The notes beneath the pieces are model-generated. The model was not told where the DNA came from. It made no database searches and was given only the letters and a program-made list of their open reading frames with translations. A program made the translations under genes and the position numbers. From contig CAIRSR010000098.1 in NCBI GenBank assembly GCA_903881315.1, forward strand, positions 1 through 43,739: a stretch of 43,739 bases of DNA, given 5' to 3'. Positions 10,505 through 18,356 of the stretch are shown here, piece by piece; position 1 is the first letter of the stretch, and each line of letters starts with the position of its first letter. The stretch is from an uncultured Thiotrichales bacterium (lineage in GTDB: Bacteria; Pseudomonadota; Gammaproteobacteria; CAIRSR01).

Positions 10505-10636
10505 GACTTCGGCTAATTGGATAGATCCGCTAAGAAAAAAAGATGCTCTACCGGCTTGACAAATCAACCATGGTAGCATACTTTTCTGGCTAGCGGTAGC
10601 AGAGCAAAGACGACTCCGGCTAGTTGGATAAATGCG
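10505..10636. repeat. Imperfect 25-bp direct repeat
   Basis: GACTTCGGCTAATTGGATAG and onward (10505-10529) recurs as GACTCCGGCTAGTTGGATAA and onward (10612-10636), with 5 mismatches over 25 bases. The spacer also holds related pieces (TGCTCTACCGG and GCGGTAGCAGAGC, a loose inverted pair). This looks like debris of a dispersed intergenic repeat. Confidence 0.55.
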
Positions 10637-10802
10637 TTTGTGTAATTGGTATCGAATATCGTCGATATACGGATGAAAAATAATCATTTAGCCTGAGATT
10701 AGATCCATTTATGGGTGGGCATCAACGGCTCACCTTGGGCTGCCTTGGTCACAGGCACTGCTCGCAGCAGGTTCATCGTCTTGTTCCAGATGGCGATGCT
10801 AG

Positions 10803-10914
10803 CAGCCTGTCGGACTTGTTTTGCAACCTTCTCATTTACCTAACATTCACAGAAACCCATCAATTTAAAATATATCGCGCAATCAACAAGATACGGACAG
10901 AGTCCGACAGGCTG
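10803..10914. repeat. MITE-like element with 14-bp terminal inverted repeats
   Basis: CAGCCTGTCGGACT (10803-10816) and its exact reverse complement AGTCCGACAGGCTG (10901-10914) bracket 84 bp of AT-rich DNA with no gene. The layout is that of a miniature inverted-repeat element or two facing insertion-sequence ends. It ends 72 bp before the GGDEF start codon, so it may supply or disturb that gene's promoter. No clear target duplication is visible. Confidence 0.6.
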
Positions 10915-10986
10915 TCAGGCGCAGTGGTTTTGAAAAATGCAAGCCCGTTCGCAGTATGCCTACGAGAATCTATTGGGAGGTGGAGC

Positions 10987-12915
10987 ATGTTTTCATCCAC
11001 ACAAAAGTCATTAGAGGTTTTCCGTCACATCCATGACGCCATCGGTGCCTCAAGCACCGAGGATGCGCTCCTTAGGGAAGTGTGTGAGATCTTTGTCGGC
11101 ATTGCTGGCTATAGAATGTGTTGGGTTGGGCGCGCACTAAACAATGTAATACAATCGGTCACGCCAATCGCGAAATGTGGTTTTGAAGAGGATTACCTGC
11201 TGGAGGCCAATATTGTCTGGTCTGATACGGAAAGGGGGCGCGGGCCGGTCGGGACTGCGATTAGAACCAAGACACCCATCGTCTGCAAAAACACGCAAAC
11301 CTCCCCGGAGTTTTCCCCCTGGAGAAGCGATGCTGTCAAGCGCTCTTATGCCTCGCTAATCGCAGTCCCGATTATTGTCTCTGGCGATGTATTCGGCGCA
11401 ATTACCATTTACTCAGCAGAACCCGATGACTTCGATACCACAGATTCACATTTCATCACCGATTTTATGCACGATATTGGGGAAGGGATAGAAAGGATTC
11501 GATATACTCTCGAAAAAGAGAATGAAACAGTTATTATCAACCTGCTGCTAAAAAGCGCCATGCTCAAGCTGTCACTGGTTGGGCAATTAGAGTACGCATT
11601 GGATGTGATTACCCGAATCGAATGGCTCTGGGTGGAGCGGAAAGGTGGTATCTTTCTGTTCAACAAAGAGAACAACCTACTTGTTATGGCGACCCAGAAG
11701 AATATGAGCGCTGAGCAAATAAAGAAGTGCATGATAATTGCTCTCGGTCAATGTTTGTGTGGCAAAGCGGCCCTTTCAAAAGAGATTTTATTTTCCCCGC
11801 AGGTTGATGCGCGGCATGATATTACCTATGACGAGATGCATGCGCACGGGCATTACTGTGTGCCAATCACTGCGTCATGCGAGTTGATAGGATTGCTTAC
11901 TCTTTATGTTGCGGATGGATATATGCCTAATCACCATGAATTAGGCTTCTTCGCTACGGTTGCGAATATATTATCAAATTTGATTGAGTTTAGAAGAAAG
12001 GAGGAAGCCTCTCATCAGAAGACGAACGAGCTAGCATTATCCAATAAATTTCTTTATGAGTTATTTGAGAACATGCGCAGTTGTGTGGCAGTATATCGAG
12101 TATCTCCGGATGGAGGTGATTTTATCTTCTCGGGGATAAATCTAGCCGCCGAGCGCCTAGAGAATATTCGCAGAGAGGAGGTAATTGGGAAGAATGTAGT
12201 TGAATGTTTTCCGGGGGTTGTCTCCTTCGGTATCTTGGAGGTGTTTCGGCGTGTCTGGAGAACGGGGGTGGCGGAACATTTTCCATTCTCCTTTTATCAA
12301 GATGGTCGGATTGAAGGCTGGCGCGATAATTATGTCTATAAACTGACGAATGGGGAGATCGTTGCTGTTTATGATGATGTAACCGAGCAGAAGAGATCCG
12401 AGGTTGAGCTAACCACAAGGGCCAATACAGATTGTCTCACGGGCCTTGCGAACCGTCGCTGTTTCTTGGAGCAGGCAGAAATAGCGTTTGAGCGATCGGT
12501 ACGACATAAAAAACCGCTTTCTTTGATGATGTTTGACATTGATCATTTCAAGCGCTGTAATGACGAACATGGACACGCAGTCGGTGATACTGTAATCAAG
12601 AGATGCGCGGATGTTGCCCGGGGTGTGGTGCGACAGATAGATGTCATTGGGAGGATTGGCGGGGAGGAGTTCTGTGTTCTTCTCCCCTACGCTGCCGAGA
12701 AGACCGCCTTCAAGGTTGCGGAGCGCCTGAGACGGAAAATTGAAGCGATGGAGATAGTTATTGATGACTATCGTATTCGCGTGACCGTTTCAGTCGGTGT
12801 GGCTACGCTGCGCAGTGGCTGCCAAGATGTTACCGTCCTGCTGAACCGTTCAGATATGGCGATGTATTCCGCCAAAAGGTCTGGGCGCAATCGGGTTTGC
12901 ATCGATACTGAATAA
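10987..12915 (+). CDS. GAF-GAF-PAS-GGDEF diguanylate cyclase
   Basis: This is a predicted soluble c-di-GMP synthase of 642 residues. Two GAF-like domains (about 5-165 and 180-335) come first, then a PAS domain (about 350-460; ENMRSCVAVYRV, VIGKNVVECFPG), then a GGDEF domain (about 475-640). The active loop is GGEEF (starting at residue 558), a permitted variant. Five residues before it RQID forms the RxxD inhibitory site, so product feedback is expected. The ATG at 10987 is chosen because GGGAGG lies 6 bases before it and the GAF fold starts there; the frame is open 92 codons further upstream but meaningless. No membrane segment is seen. The sensed ligand is unknown. Confidence 0.9.
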   Translation: MFSSTQKSLEVFRHIHDAIGASSTEDALLREVCEIFVGIAGYRMCWVGRALNNVIQSVTPIAKCGFEEDYLLEANIVWSDTERGRGPVGTAIRTKTPIVCKNTQTSPEFSPWRSDAVKRSYASLIAVPIIVSGDVFGAITIYSAEPDDFDTTDSHFITDFMHDIGEGIERIRYTLEKENETVIINLLLKSAMLKLSLVGQLEYALDVITRIEWLWVERKGGIFLFNKENNLLVMATQKNMSAEQIKKCMIIALGQCLCGKAALSKEILFSPQVDARHDITYDEMHAHGHYCVPITASCELIGLLTLYVADGYMPNHHELGFFATVANILSNLIEFRRKEEASHQKTNELALSNKFLYELFENMRSCVAVYRVSPDGGDFIFSGINLAAERLENIRREEVIGKNVVECFPGVVSFGILEVFRRVWRTGVAEHFPFSFYQDGRIEGWRDNYVYKLTNGEIVAVYDDVTEQKRSEVELTTRANTDCLTGLANRRCFLEQAEIAFERSVRHKKPLSLMMFDIDHFKRCNDEHGHAVGDTVIKRCADVARGVVRQIDVIGRIGGEEFCVLLPYAAEKTAFKVAERLRRKIEAMEIVIDDYRIRVTVSVGVATLRSGCQDVTVLLNRSDMAMYSAKRSGRNRVCIDTE

Positions 12916-13478
12916 TATTCGGGATAGGTGAGTCACAGCAACCATCCGAGCGGATTGGATCAGACGGGGCAAACGGATCATTGCGTGCATGGGCTGGTCG
13001 TTCTTAAACGAGAGCCGGTGTTTCTGAATCGCTGTTGTAGCCGTTCACCCCAGGTCTATAGCAATACCATTCACTGTACTGATACCAACCGACTGCAAGC
13101 AACGTCAATCGACCAGAACGGGTGCGCTACTGCGCGTGGTCAGGTCGCTTACGCTCAAACGATTGTGGGATGTGTGGTATTGCCGTAGGCTGTCCTCTGC
13201 GCCCCGCGCTGTGACCAGGTCGGTGCGCCTGGTGTCTGCGTGAGCTATCTCGGTAGCGGTGTATACTGTGTGCCAAGCGGCGTGTCCTGCTCGTGTTCCT
13301 TAATGTTGCCCGCAGGGTTGGCAGAGAGCATCCTTGTGAGTGCGCAGCCGCAGAATGGGATTGTGCATTCTGGCCGTCTGCTTGGTGCCCGCCTAGCTGG
13401 GGGCACACCACGAGGGGCTTGAGCGTCGGTTGTCTGCGCGGGTTAGGAAAAAGTACTCGTTTTCGCAGGAGAGAGACC
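12916..13478. other. Intergenic region before pyrE
   Basis: About 560 bp with no gene that I can support. It must include the pyrE promoter and leader. A TATACT sequence at about 13262 resembles a -10 box but has no good -35 partner. No attenuator hairpin followed by T was seen. Confidence 0.5.
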
Positions 13479-14123
13479 ATGATGAAACAATATCAGCAAG
13501 ATTTTATCGAGTTGTCGCTACAGCAGGGTGCGCTCCGTTTTGGCGAGTTTACACTGAAGTCCGGGCGCTGTAGCCCGTACTTCTTCAACACGGGGATGTT
13601 TAATACGGGAGAGAGCATCGCGCAGTTGGGTGGATTCTACGCAGCGGCCATTATGGACAGTGGTGTTGAATTCGACATGCTCTTTGGGCTGGCCTATAAG
13701 GGGATCCCGTTGGTGGTGGCCACGGGGATGGTGCTTGCCACAAAATATGGGCGAAGCGTCCCCATCTCCTTTAATCGCAAGGAGAGCAAAGACCATGGCG
13801 AAGGCGGGACTATTGTCGGGGCCCCACTAAAGGGGCGAGTATTGGTGCTTGACGATGTGATCTCGGCGGGCACCGCCATGCGGGAATCAACTGCCATTAT
13901 CTACGCAACCGGAGCGGTTGGTGCGGGGGTGGTTATCTCCCTCGACAGACAGGAACGAGGCATCGGCGCACTATCAGCGGTGACACAGGTGGAGCGTGAA
14001 TTGGGCCTGCCGGTTTATAGCATTATCAAGTTCGACCATCTGATGCAGTACCTCGCCGGACGACCAGAAATGGAAGCGGTCTTGGCGGGGATTCGCGCCT
14101 ATCAGGCGCAGTACCGTGCGTGA
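13479..14123 (+). CDS. pyrE: Orotate phosphoribosyltransferase
   Basis: PyrE joins orotate to PRPP to make OMP, the fifth step of UMP synthesis. The 213-214 residue product closely follows E. coli PyrE in length and motifs. YQQDFIELSL opens it, FTLKSGRCSPYFFN and the FNRKESKDHGEGG catalytic loop follow, then the PRPP-binding site VLVLDDVISAGTA and the ISLDRQERG block. Two adjacent ATGs (13479, 13482) are possible; AGGAG is 7 bases before the first. The frame is open upstream to 13293 but without homology. pyrF, pyrB and pyrC' are also in the window but not adjacent. Confidence 0.97.
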   Translation: MMKQYQQDFIELSLQQGALRFGEFTLKSGRCSPYFFNTGMFNTGESIAQLGGFYAAAIMDSGVEFDMLFGLAYKGIPLVVATGMVLATKYGRSVPISFNRKESKDHGEGGTIVGAPLKGRVLVLDDVISAGTAMRESTAIIYATGAVGAGVVISLDRQERGIGALSAVTQVERELGLPVYSIIKFDHLMQYLAGRPEMEAVLAGIRAYQAQYRA

Positions 14124-14130
14124 TGGGCGC

Positions 14131-14589
14131 TCATTGCGCTGTGCGTAGCGCCCAGTAATAGCGCAGCACCCGACTCACGTAGGAATTGATGCTGCCCTCG
14201 GCTTGGTACTGGTTTGGGTCACCGACCATCCACCAGGCGGTTGTGCGGCGCACAGCCAGATCTTCGTCACCCCCGCTCGCGGCCATTTGGGCCTCTAGGA
14301 CGGGCCCCATGACACACGCCACGGTTTCTCGCACCATCACCGGGTTTGCGGCAAACTCTGCGGGCGGTACGCTGACGCCGACACAACGCGGCGTCCAGTG
14401 GGCGATGGCCCCTTCTCTCATCTTCCAATCGCTGTAGAGCGTTGGGTCGTCGGTGTGGGGTGCGGCGCGGCGTAAGGCCTCGACCAGGGTGGCCGTTTGG
14501 TTGGCGTCGGGCAGCGCGACCGCAGTAGTATTACTGAGGGCCGCGCAGGCGAGTAGCAAAATCGATGGAGAGGATCGGGTTGGGAACAT
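14131..14589 (-). CDS. Small secreted hypothetical protein
   Basis: The 152-residue product starts with a likely signal peptide (SPSILLLACAALSNTTAVA). The mature part contains two cysteines (PRCVGVS and VACVMGP) that could form a disulfide in the periplasm, and a tryptophan- and tyrosine-rich C-terminus (TAWWMVGDPNQY, VSRVLRYYWALR). I do not recognise a family. It converges on pyrE with a 7-bp gap and starts 142 bp before rimK on the opposite strand. Codon use matches the neighbours, supporting a real gene. Confidence 0.65.
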   Translation of the reverse strand: MFPTRSSPSILLLACAALSNTTAVALPDANQTATLVEALRRAAPHTDDPTLYSDWKMREGAIAHWTPRCVGVSVPPAEFAANPVMVRETVACVMGPVLEAQMAASGGDEDLAVRRTTAWWMVGDPNQYQAEGSINSYVSRVLRYYWALRTAQ

Positions 14590-14731
14590 TAGGCATTAGG
14601 TTGTGGGCGACTGTTGAAGCGCAGGAGTGTAGGACAAAATACACAGGGTTGCTATCCTGCGGGGGTTCGCGGGAGTATTGCGCCATATTGCAATCGGGGC
14701 CCTTGAAGCCGAGGAAATCATCTTCTTCTCA

Positions 14732-15613
14732 ATGAAAATCGCTCTCCTTTCCCGCAAGCCAGACCTCTACTCAACCCGCCGCTTGGTAGAGGCCGCAACC
14801 GCCCGGGGTCACGATATCCGTGTACTAGACACCCTGCGCTGCTATATCAACATCTCAACCGAGCCACCACTGGTTTATTACCAAGGAGAAGCACTGACGG
14901 GCTTTGACGCGGTTTTGCCGCGCATCGGCACCTCTATCACTGCTTATGGTGCGGCGGTTTTGCGCCAGTTTGAAAGGATGGGGGTCTATGCGCTGAACTC
15001 CTCAATGGCGATTAGTGTGGCTCGGGACAAGCTGCGCACCCTGCAATTGTTGGCGCAAGCGGGGATCCCGTTACCAAAGACGGGGGCCGCCTGCGCCCAA
15101 GAAGATGTAGCGGCGCTGATCGACATGACCGGCGGAGCGCCCTTAGTCATCAAGTTGCTAGAAGGCACCCAAGGGATTGGGGTCGTCCTCGCGGAGACGA
15201 GGCAAGCGGCAACGAGTGTCATTGAGGCTTTTTATGGTCTCCAGACCAACCTCTTGGTGCAGCAATTCATCCGCGAAGCCGGCGGCTCGGATATTCGTTG
15301 TATTGTTGTGGGTGGGGTTGTTGTTGCCAGCATGAAACGCCAGGCCAAAACGGGAGAATTTCGCTCTAACCTGCACCGAGGCGGGAGCGCCACGCCGGTT
15401 CGGATCACCCGAGAGGAGCGGGCCATGGCGGTAAAAGCGACGCGCGTTGTCGGCCTTGACGTAGCGGGGGTGGATCTACTGCGCTCTGCGGGTGGGGCGG
15501 TCGTGATCGAGGTCAATGCCTCCCCGGGCCTTGAGGGCATCGAGACCGCAACCGGGAAGGATGTCGCGGGTTCTGTGATTCGCTATCTGGAGCGACGAGT
15601 CAGGGTCGAATAA
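14732..15613 (+). CDS. rimK: RimK-type ATP-grasp glutamate ligase
   Basis: The 293-residue protein aligns from its first residue ([18 protein letters not shown]) with E. coli RimK, which adds glutamates to the C-terminus of ribosomal protein S6. The ATP-grasp fold is complete: [49 protein letters not shown], and the metal-binding [12 protein letters not shown] at the C-terminus. The ATG at 14732 lacks a close Shine-Dalgarno (GAGGAA is about 15 bases up); a start at 14678 would add 18 residues with no family match. It stands alone, with no zinc-protease partner nearby. Confidence 0.93.
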   Translation: MKIALLSRKPDLYSTRRLVEAATARGHDIRVLDTLRCYINISTEPPLVYYQGEALTGFDAVLPRIGTSITAYGAAVLRQFERMGVYALNSSMAISVARDKLRTLQLLAQAGIPLPKTGAACAQEDVAALIDMTGGAPLVIKLLEGTQGIGVVLAETRQAATSVIEAFYGLQTNLLVQQFIREAGGSDIRCIVVGGVVVASMKRQAKTGEFRSNLHRGGSATPVRITREERAMAVKATRVVGLDVAGVDLLRSAGGAVVIEVNASPGLEGIETATGKDVAGSVIRYLERRVRVE

Positions 15614-15723
15614 TGGCTGTGTTGTGATGGTATGGGTGTATGTGTAGACTGCGGGTTCGGTGTCGTGCGTGTTGACACGTCAGTGTGTTTTCCCGTCTGT
15701 CGAGGCCTGTAGCACGGCGAAAG

Positions 15724-15836
15724 CACCTCTCGAGAACGAGGGTTTTTGAGAGGTGACGACAGACCCCATGCCCGTTGCCGAGAATGGGTTTTTTCGCCTC
15801 TCAAAACTCATTCTCTATTTGCACTTCTCAAAACCT
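15724..15836 (+). promoter_or_regulatory. Iterated CTCTCAAAA-type operator motifs before the nucleotidyltransferase
   Basis: A related 15-bp motif occurs three times: inverted at 15741-15755 (reads CACCTCTCAAAAACC on the minus strand), direct at 15795-15809 (CGCCTCTCAAAACTC) and direct at 15822-15836 (CACTTCTCAAAACCT). The first copy also pairs with CACCTCTC at 15724-15731 to make an inverted repeat. The third copy lies in the spacer of the predicted promoter. The layout suggests autoregulation, as in many toxin-antitoxin operons; that part is inference. Confidence 0.5.
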
Positions 15837-15846
15837 GTGGTATTAG
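15819..15846 (+). promoter_or_regulatory. Predicted sigma-70 promoter of the nucleotidyltransferase operon
   Basis: TTGCAC (15819-15824) and TATTAG (15841-15846) are separated by 16 bases, and the -10 box ends 25 bases before the ATG at 15872. One of the repeated TCTCAAAAC motifs fills the spacer, so a bound protein would block polymerase. Confidence 0.45.
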
Positions 15847-15871
15847 GTAGAGTTCAGAGCGAGGAAGCCAC

Positions 15872-16555
15872 ATGATTGTTGAGTTTACACCGCGACTTGA
15901 CATCCTGCCGCTACCCCAGCGCCGCTTGTGGGACGAGCTGGCGTCCGTGCCCGTCGATTTCGTGTTGTACGGCGGCACAGCCATTGCGCTGCACCTCGGA
16001 CACCGAGAGTCTGTTGACTTCGATTTCTTCGGCAACAAGTCGTTCGATCCGTCAAAGCTGGTTCCTGCTATTCCCTTCCTCGTCGGCGCGACCATCACGC
16101 AGCGCACACCCGATACGTTGAGCTGTACGGTTGACCGTGGGGGCGTGGTTAAACTGTCGTTCTTCGGCTTGCCCGGCATTCCTCGCCTGTCTCCGCCACA
16201 CATCGCACCGGACAACGGTTTGCAGGTAGCATCGATGCTAGACCTCGCAGGAATGAAGGCGTCCGTGGTGCAAATGCGTGCCGAGGCGAAGGACTACATC
16301 GACATTGACGCCATTTTGACCGATGGCAGGATTGATCTGCCTACCGCGCTTGCCGCCGGACGGGCAATCTATGGGGCGGAGTTCAATCCGCAAAACACGC
16401 TAAAAGCCCTTTCCTATTTCGAGGATGGCAATTTGCACCGCTTGTCACAGTCACTCAAGGATCGCTTGGTGAATGCGGTTCGTGCCGTCGATCTTGATCG
16501 CTTGCCCGTGATTGCCGTGCCGTGTCGTGTCGTCAATCCTGAGAGGGTGCCATGA
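15872..16555 (+). CDS. AbiEii/AbiGii-type nucleotidyltransferase (toxin-like)
   Basis: The 227-residue protein has the nucleotidyltransferase signature of the AbiEii/AbiGii family. GGTAIALHLGHRESVDFDFF (about residues 35-54) supplies the GG(S/T) loop and the DxD metal ligands. A later block, DLAGMKASVVQMRAEAKDYIDI, matches the conserved Lys/Arg/Asp region of the family. In AbiE systems the homologous enzyme is a bacteriostatic toxin that modifies RNA and stops phage spread. GAGGAA lies 5 bases before the ATG. The stop overlaps the next start by 4 bp (ATGA). The partner is downstream, not upstream as in AbiEi-AbiEii, so this is probably a different pairing. Confidence 0.85.
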   Translation: MIVEFTPRLDILPLPQRRLWDELASVPVDFVLYGGTAIALHLGHRESVDFDFFGNKSFDPSKLVPAIPFLVGATITQRTPDTLSCTVDRGGVVKLSFFGLPGIPRLSPPHIAPDNGLQVASMLDLAGMKASVVQMRAEAKDYIDIDAILTDGRIDLPTALAAGRAIYGAEFNPQNTLKALSYFEDGNLHRLSQSLKDRLVNAVRAVDLDRLPVIAVPCRVVNPERVP

Positions 16556-16842
16556 AAAACATTCCACTCACGCCCGACACGGAGGCACTCGCCCGTCGCC
16601 TTGTATGGTTCGAGGAACCAACGGAGGCGTTATCGGATACCTTCCGCTTCGTCGCCTATGCGCTGGCTCGTGCGACGCATGAGGATATGAAGGTTGTACG
16701 TGCGTACCTGACCGACGACGATATTCGCGACGCGCTCGATCATGCGCCCGCAGGAATTATCGATCCGCGATCATGGGCTTATTGGAATGTCAAAATGGGA
16801 CGGTATCCCGCGCCACCTATGCCAACGCGGAAATTTGAGTAA
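16552..16842 (+). CDS. Small partner of the nucleotidyltransferase (putative antitoxin)
   Basis: The 96-residue acidic protein is translationally coupled to the nucleotidyltransferase. It has LARRLVWFEEPTEALSD, an alpha-helical middle (FVAYALARATHEDMKVVRAY) and a striking C-terminal block, AGIIDPRSWAYWNVKMGR, followed by a proline-rich end (YPAPPMPTR). It has no recognisable DNA-binding domain. Small proteins ending in a WAYWN-type motif commonly accompany AbiEii-like enzymes, so an antitoxin or substrate-handling role is likely; this is inference from context. Confidence 0.75.
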   Translation: MKNIPLTPDTEALARRLVWFEEPTEALSDTFRFVAYALARATHEDMKVVRAYLTDDDIRDALDHAPAGIIDPRSWAYWNVKMGRYPAPPMPTRKFE

Positions 16843-16856
16843 AGGAACACAACGCC

Positions 16857-17519
16857 GTGCTGATAGGCTATGCACGGGCATTGAGATTGCCCCAAAGTAC
16901 ATCCCCGCCGAGGTCTTTGATAAGCGAGCGGTGGACTAAGGGCCAGGTGGTGTTCCACGACATCAGCTTCGTTGAGGCGACCCCGCGCTACGACAAGAAG
17001 AATAAGTTTGCGGTCACGATCGAGCTAACCGACTTCTCGGTGTACTACACGCAAGGCTTGTGCGATGCAGCCATCGCCGAGATGAAGGAAGGCAAGAGCG
17101 AGGTCATGTGCGATCGGGGGCAGCTCTACAAGGTGAGCAAGAGCAAGAGTGGCATCGTCACAAAGGAACGCCTGACCACGCACTGGACGGATTGGGTAGA
17201 CTACTGGGCGGTGGACTTTGATTACACGAGCCGCAAGGAAATCATCAAGGTACCGGTAGGGTCAGGTCTTGGCGCATCACCGCCAGGCTTTGAGCCGCCC
17301 CAAGGTGAGCTGACCCCGCCGCTGTTCGAGGAACGCTGGACGGGCGGCTACCTCTTCGAGAACGAGTGGCAGAGCTTCCGCACCCGTCAGAACCGCAAGT
17401 TGGAACTGACGACCGCACAGCACACCTACGACCGGCCCGGGCGCTACACCGTGGCCGTCAAGGTGATCGACATCTTTGGTAACGACACCATGACGCTCGT
17501 GCCGGTCAATGTGGGGTAG
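16857..17519 (+). pseudogene. Frameshifted 3' remnant of a site-specific DNA methyltransferase
   Basis: The C-terminal half reads like the end of a large type III-like adenine DNA methyltransferase: YDKKNKFAVTIELTDFSVYY, then THWTDWVDYWAVDFDY, GGYLFENEWQSFRTR, and a final GRYTVAVKVIDIFGNDTM stretch. The preceding segment (IAPKYIPAEVFDKRAVD, to 16936) is in a different frame and stops at TAA 16937; removing one T joins AVD to KGQVVFHDIS. The catalytic N-terminus, with the DPPY and FxGxG motifs, is absent. It is therefore a decayed tail, 14 bp after the toxin-like pair. The restriction partner is not present. Confidence 0.75.
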
Positions 17520-17535
17520 AACATGCTTGCCCATC

Positions 17536-18108
17536 TCACTGGTTCGGGCGTTGCAATCCCATCTCAACCCGCTCGCGTGTGGCCGTGTCCGTCAGCAACT
17601 CAATGAGCGTCAGGGCAAAGTCCATGGCTGTGCCTGGGCCACGCGAGGTGACGACCTGGCCATCACGAGACACCGGCACATCGACCAGGGTAGTGTTAGT
17701 GAGTTTTAACGCCTCCAAGACGCCCGGATAGGCGGTGGCCCGTTTACCGGCGAGTATTCCGGCGTTCGCCAACACCTTGGGGGCAGCACAGATAGCGGCG
17801 GTGAAGCGTCCTTGACCCGCCATCCGCTGTAGTAGCGCGATGATGCGGGGGTCTGCGGCAAGGTGATCTGCGCCTGGCAGGCCACCCGGCAGCACCACCA
17901 TGTCGTAGTCGCGGGAGAGTGCGGCATCAAGGTCAGTGTCTGGGATGTGGATAGTGGCGCGGCTCGCACGTACTGGCCCGGGTACAAGGCCAGCACTCAC
18001 GACCTCAATGCCCGCACGGCGCAAGAGGTCGATAATGGTAATGGCCTCTAACTCCTCAAACCCAGGAGCGAGGGGAACAAGTACCAGCGGTTTGGTCGGA
18101 TTCGTCAT
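17536..18108 (-). CDS. yajL: DJ-1/PfpI family protein (YajL-like)
   Basis: The 190-residue protein has the DJ-1 fold. PLAPGFEELEAI carries the conserved Glu19, DYDMVVLPGGLPGA follows, and the nucleophile elbow FTAAICAAPKVL holds Cys107. The C-terminal block VTSRGPGTAMDFALTLIE is also conserved. E. coli YajL (196 residues) protects proteins from oxidative and electrophile stress; deglycase or glyoxalase activity has been claimed and debated. ATG 18108 is chosen because the fold begins there, although the frame is open to 18315. It converges with the methyltransferase remnant. Confidence 0.9.
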   Translation of the reverse strand: MTNPTKPLVLVPLAPGFEELEAITIIDLLRRAGIEVVSAGLVPGPVRASRATIHIPDTDLDAALSRDYDMVVLPGGLPGADHLAADPRIIALLQRMAGQGRFTAAICAAPKVLANAGILAGKRATAYPGVLEALKLTNTTLVDVPVSRDGQVVTSRGPGTAMDFALTLIELLTDTATRERVEMGLQRPNQ

Positions 18109-18356
18109 GGAGGTAGGGCTCCGTGTGGATGAAACTTTGCGGCACAGAACGGCTATAGTGTCTCTTGCGGCTGCGGAGGCGTTACGCTTTGCCAGGTGGA
18201 CGCGCGCACATCGTTTATAGCATAGGATGGGTGTAAGGAGTACCTCGGATGGTATGGTTCTGTTGGTTGCGGTGTGCGATGCTGTGCTTACGATGAGAAG
18301 CGCAAGCGTTTCCACTGCTTTGTCTTGTCTCCGCTGAGGGCCGTTGGCGTCTACCC

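Larger units (their letters stand above)
10330..10986. other. Repeat-rich, AT-rich leader region of the diguanylate cyclase gene
   Basis: Roughly 650 bp between the divergent transposase and GGDEF genes. It is visibly more AT-rich than the purine block. It holds an imperfect direct repeat (10505/10612) and a 14-bp inverted repeat pair (10803/10901). The frame upstream of 10987 is open back to 10711 but shows no domain and runs through the inverted repeat, so I treat it as untranslated. Confidence 0.55.

Noticed and set aside
10698-10815. Short minus-strand frame resembling the end of a conserved protein (…NKTMNLLRAVP…)
   Set aside because: About 40 codons, no start, and I could not tie it to a known transposase.
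10711-10986. 92 extra N-terminal codons for the GGDEF protein
   Set aside because: They contain no domain, run through the inverted repeats at 10803-10914, and a strong GGGAGG site precedes the ATG at 10987.
13262-13267. TATACT as pyrE promoter -10 box
   Set aside because: No acceptable -35 at the proper spacing and it lies more than 200 bp upstream.
13293-13478. Upstream extension of pyrE
   Set aside because: PyrE homologues start at the MKQYQ region, and AGGAG lies just before ATG 13479.
16857-16884. VLIGYARA peptide resembling the start of a serine resolvase
   Set aside because: Only eight residues match and the frame then becomes the wrong frame of the methyltransferase tail; chance is likely.
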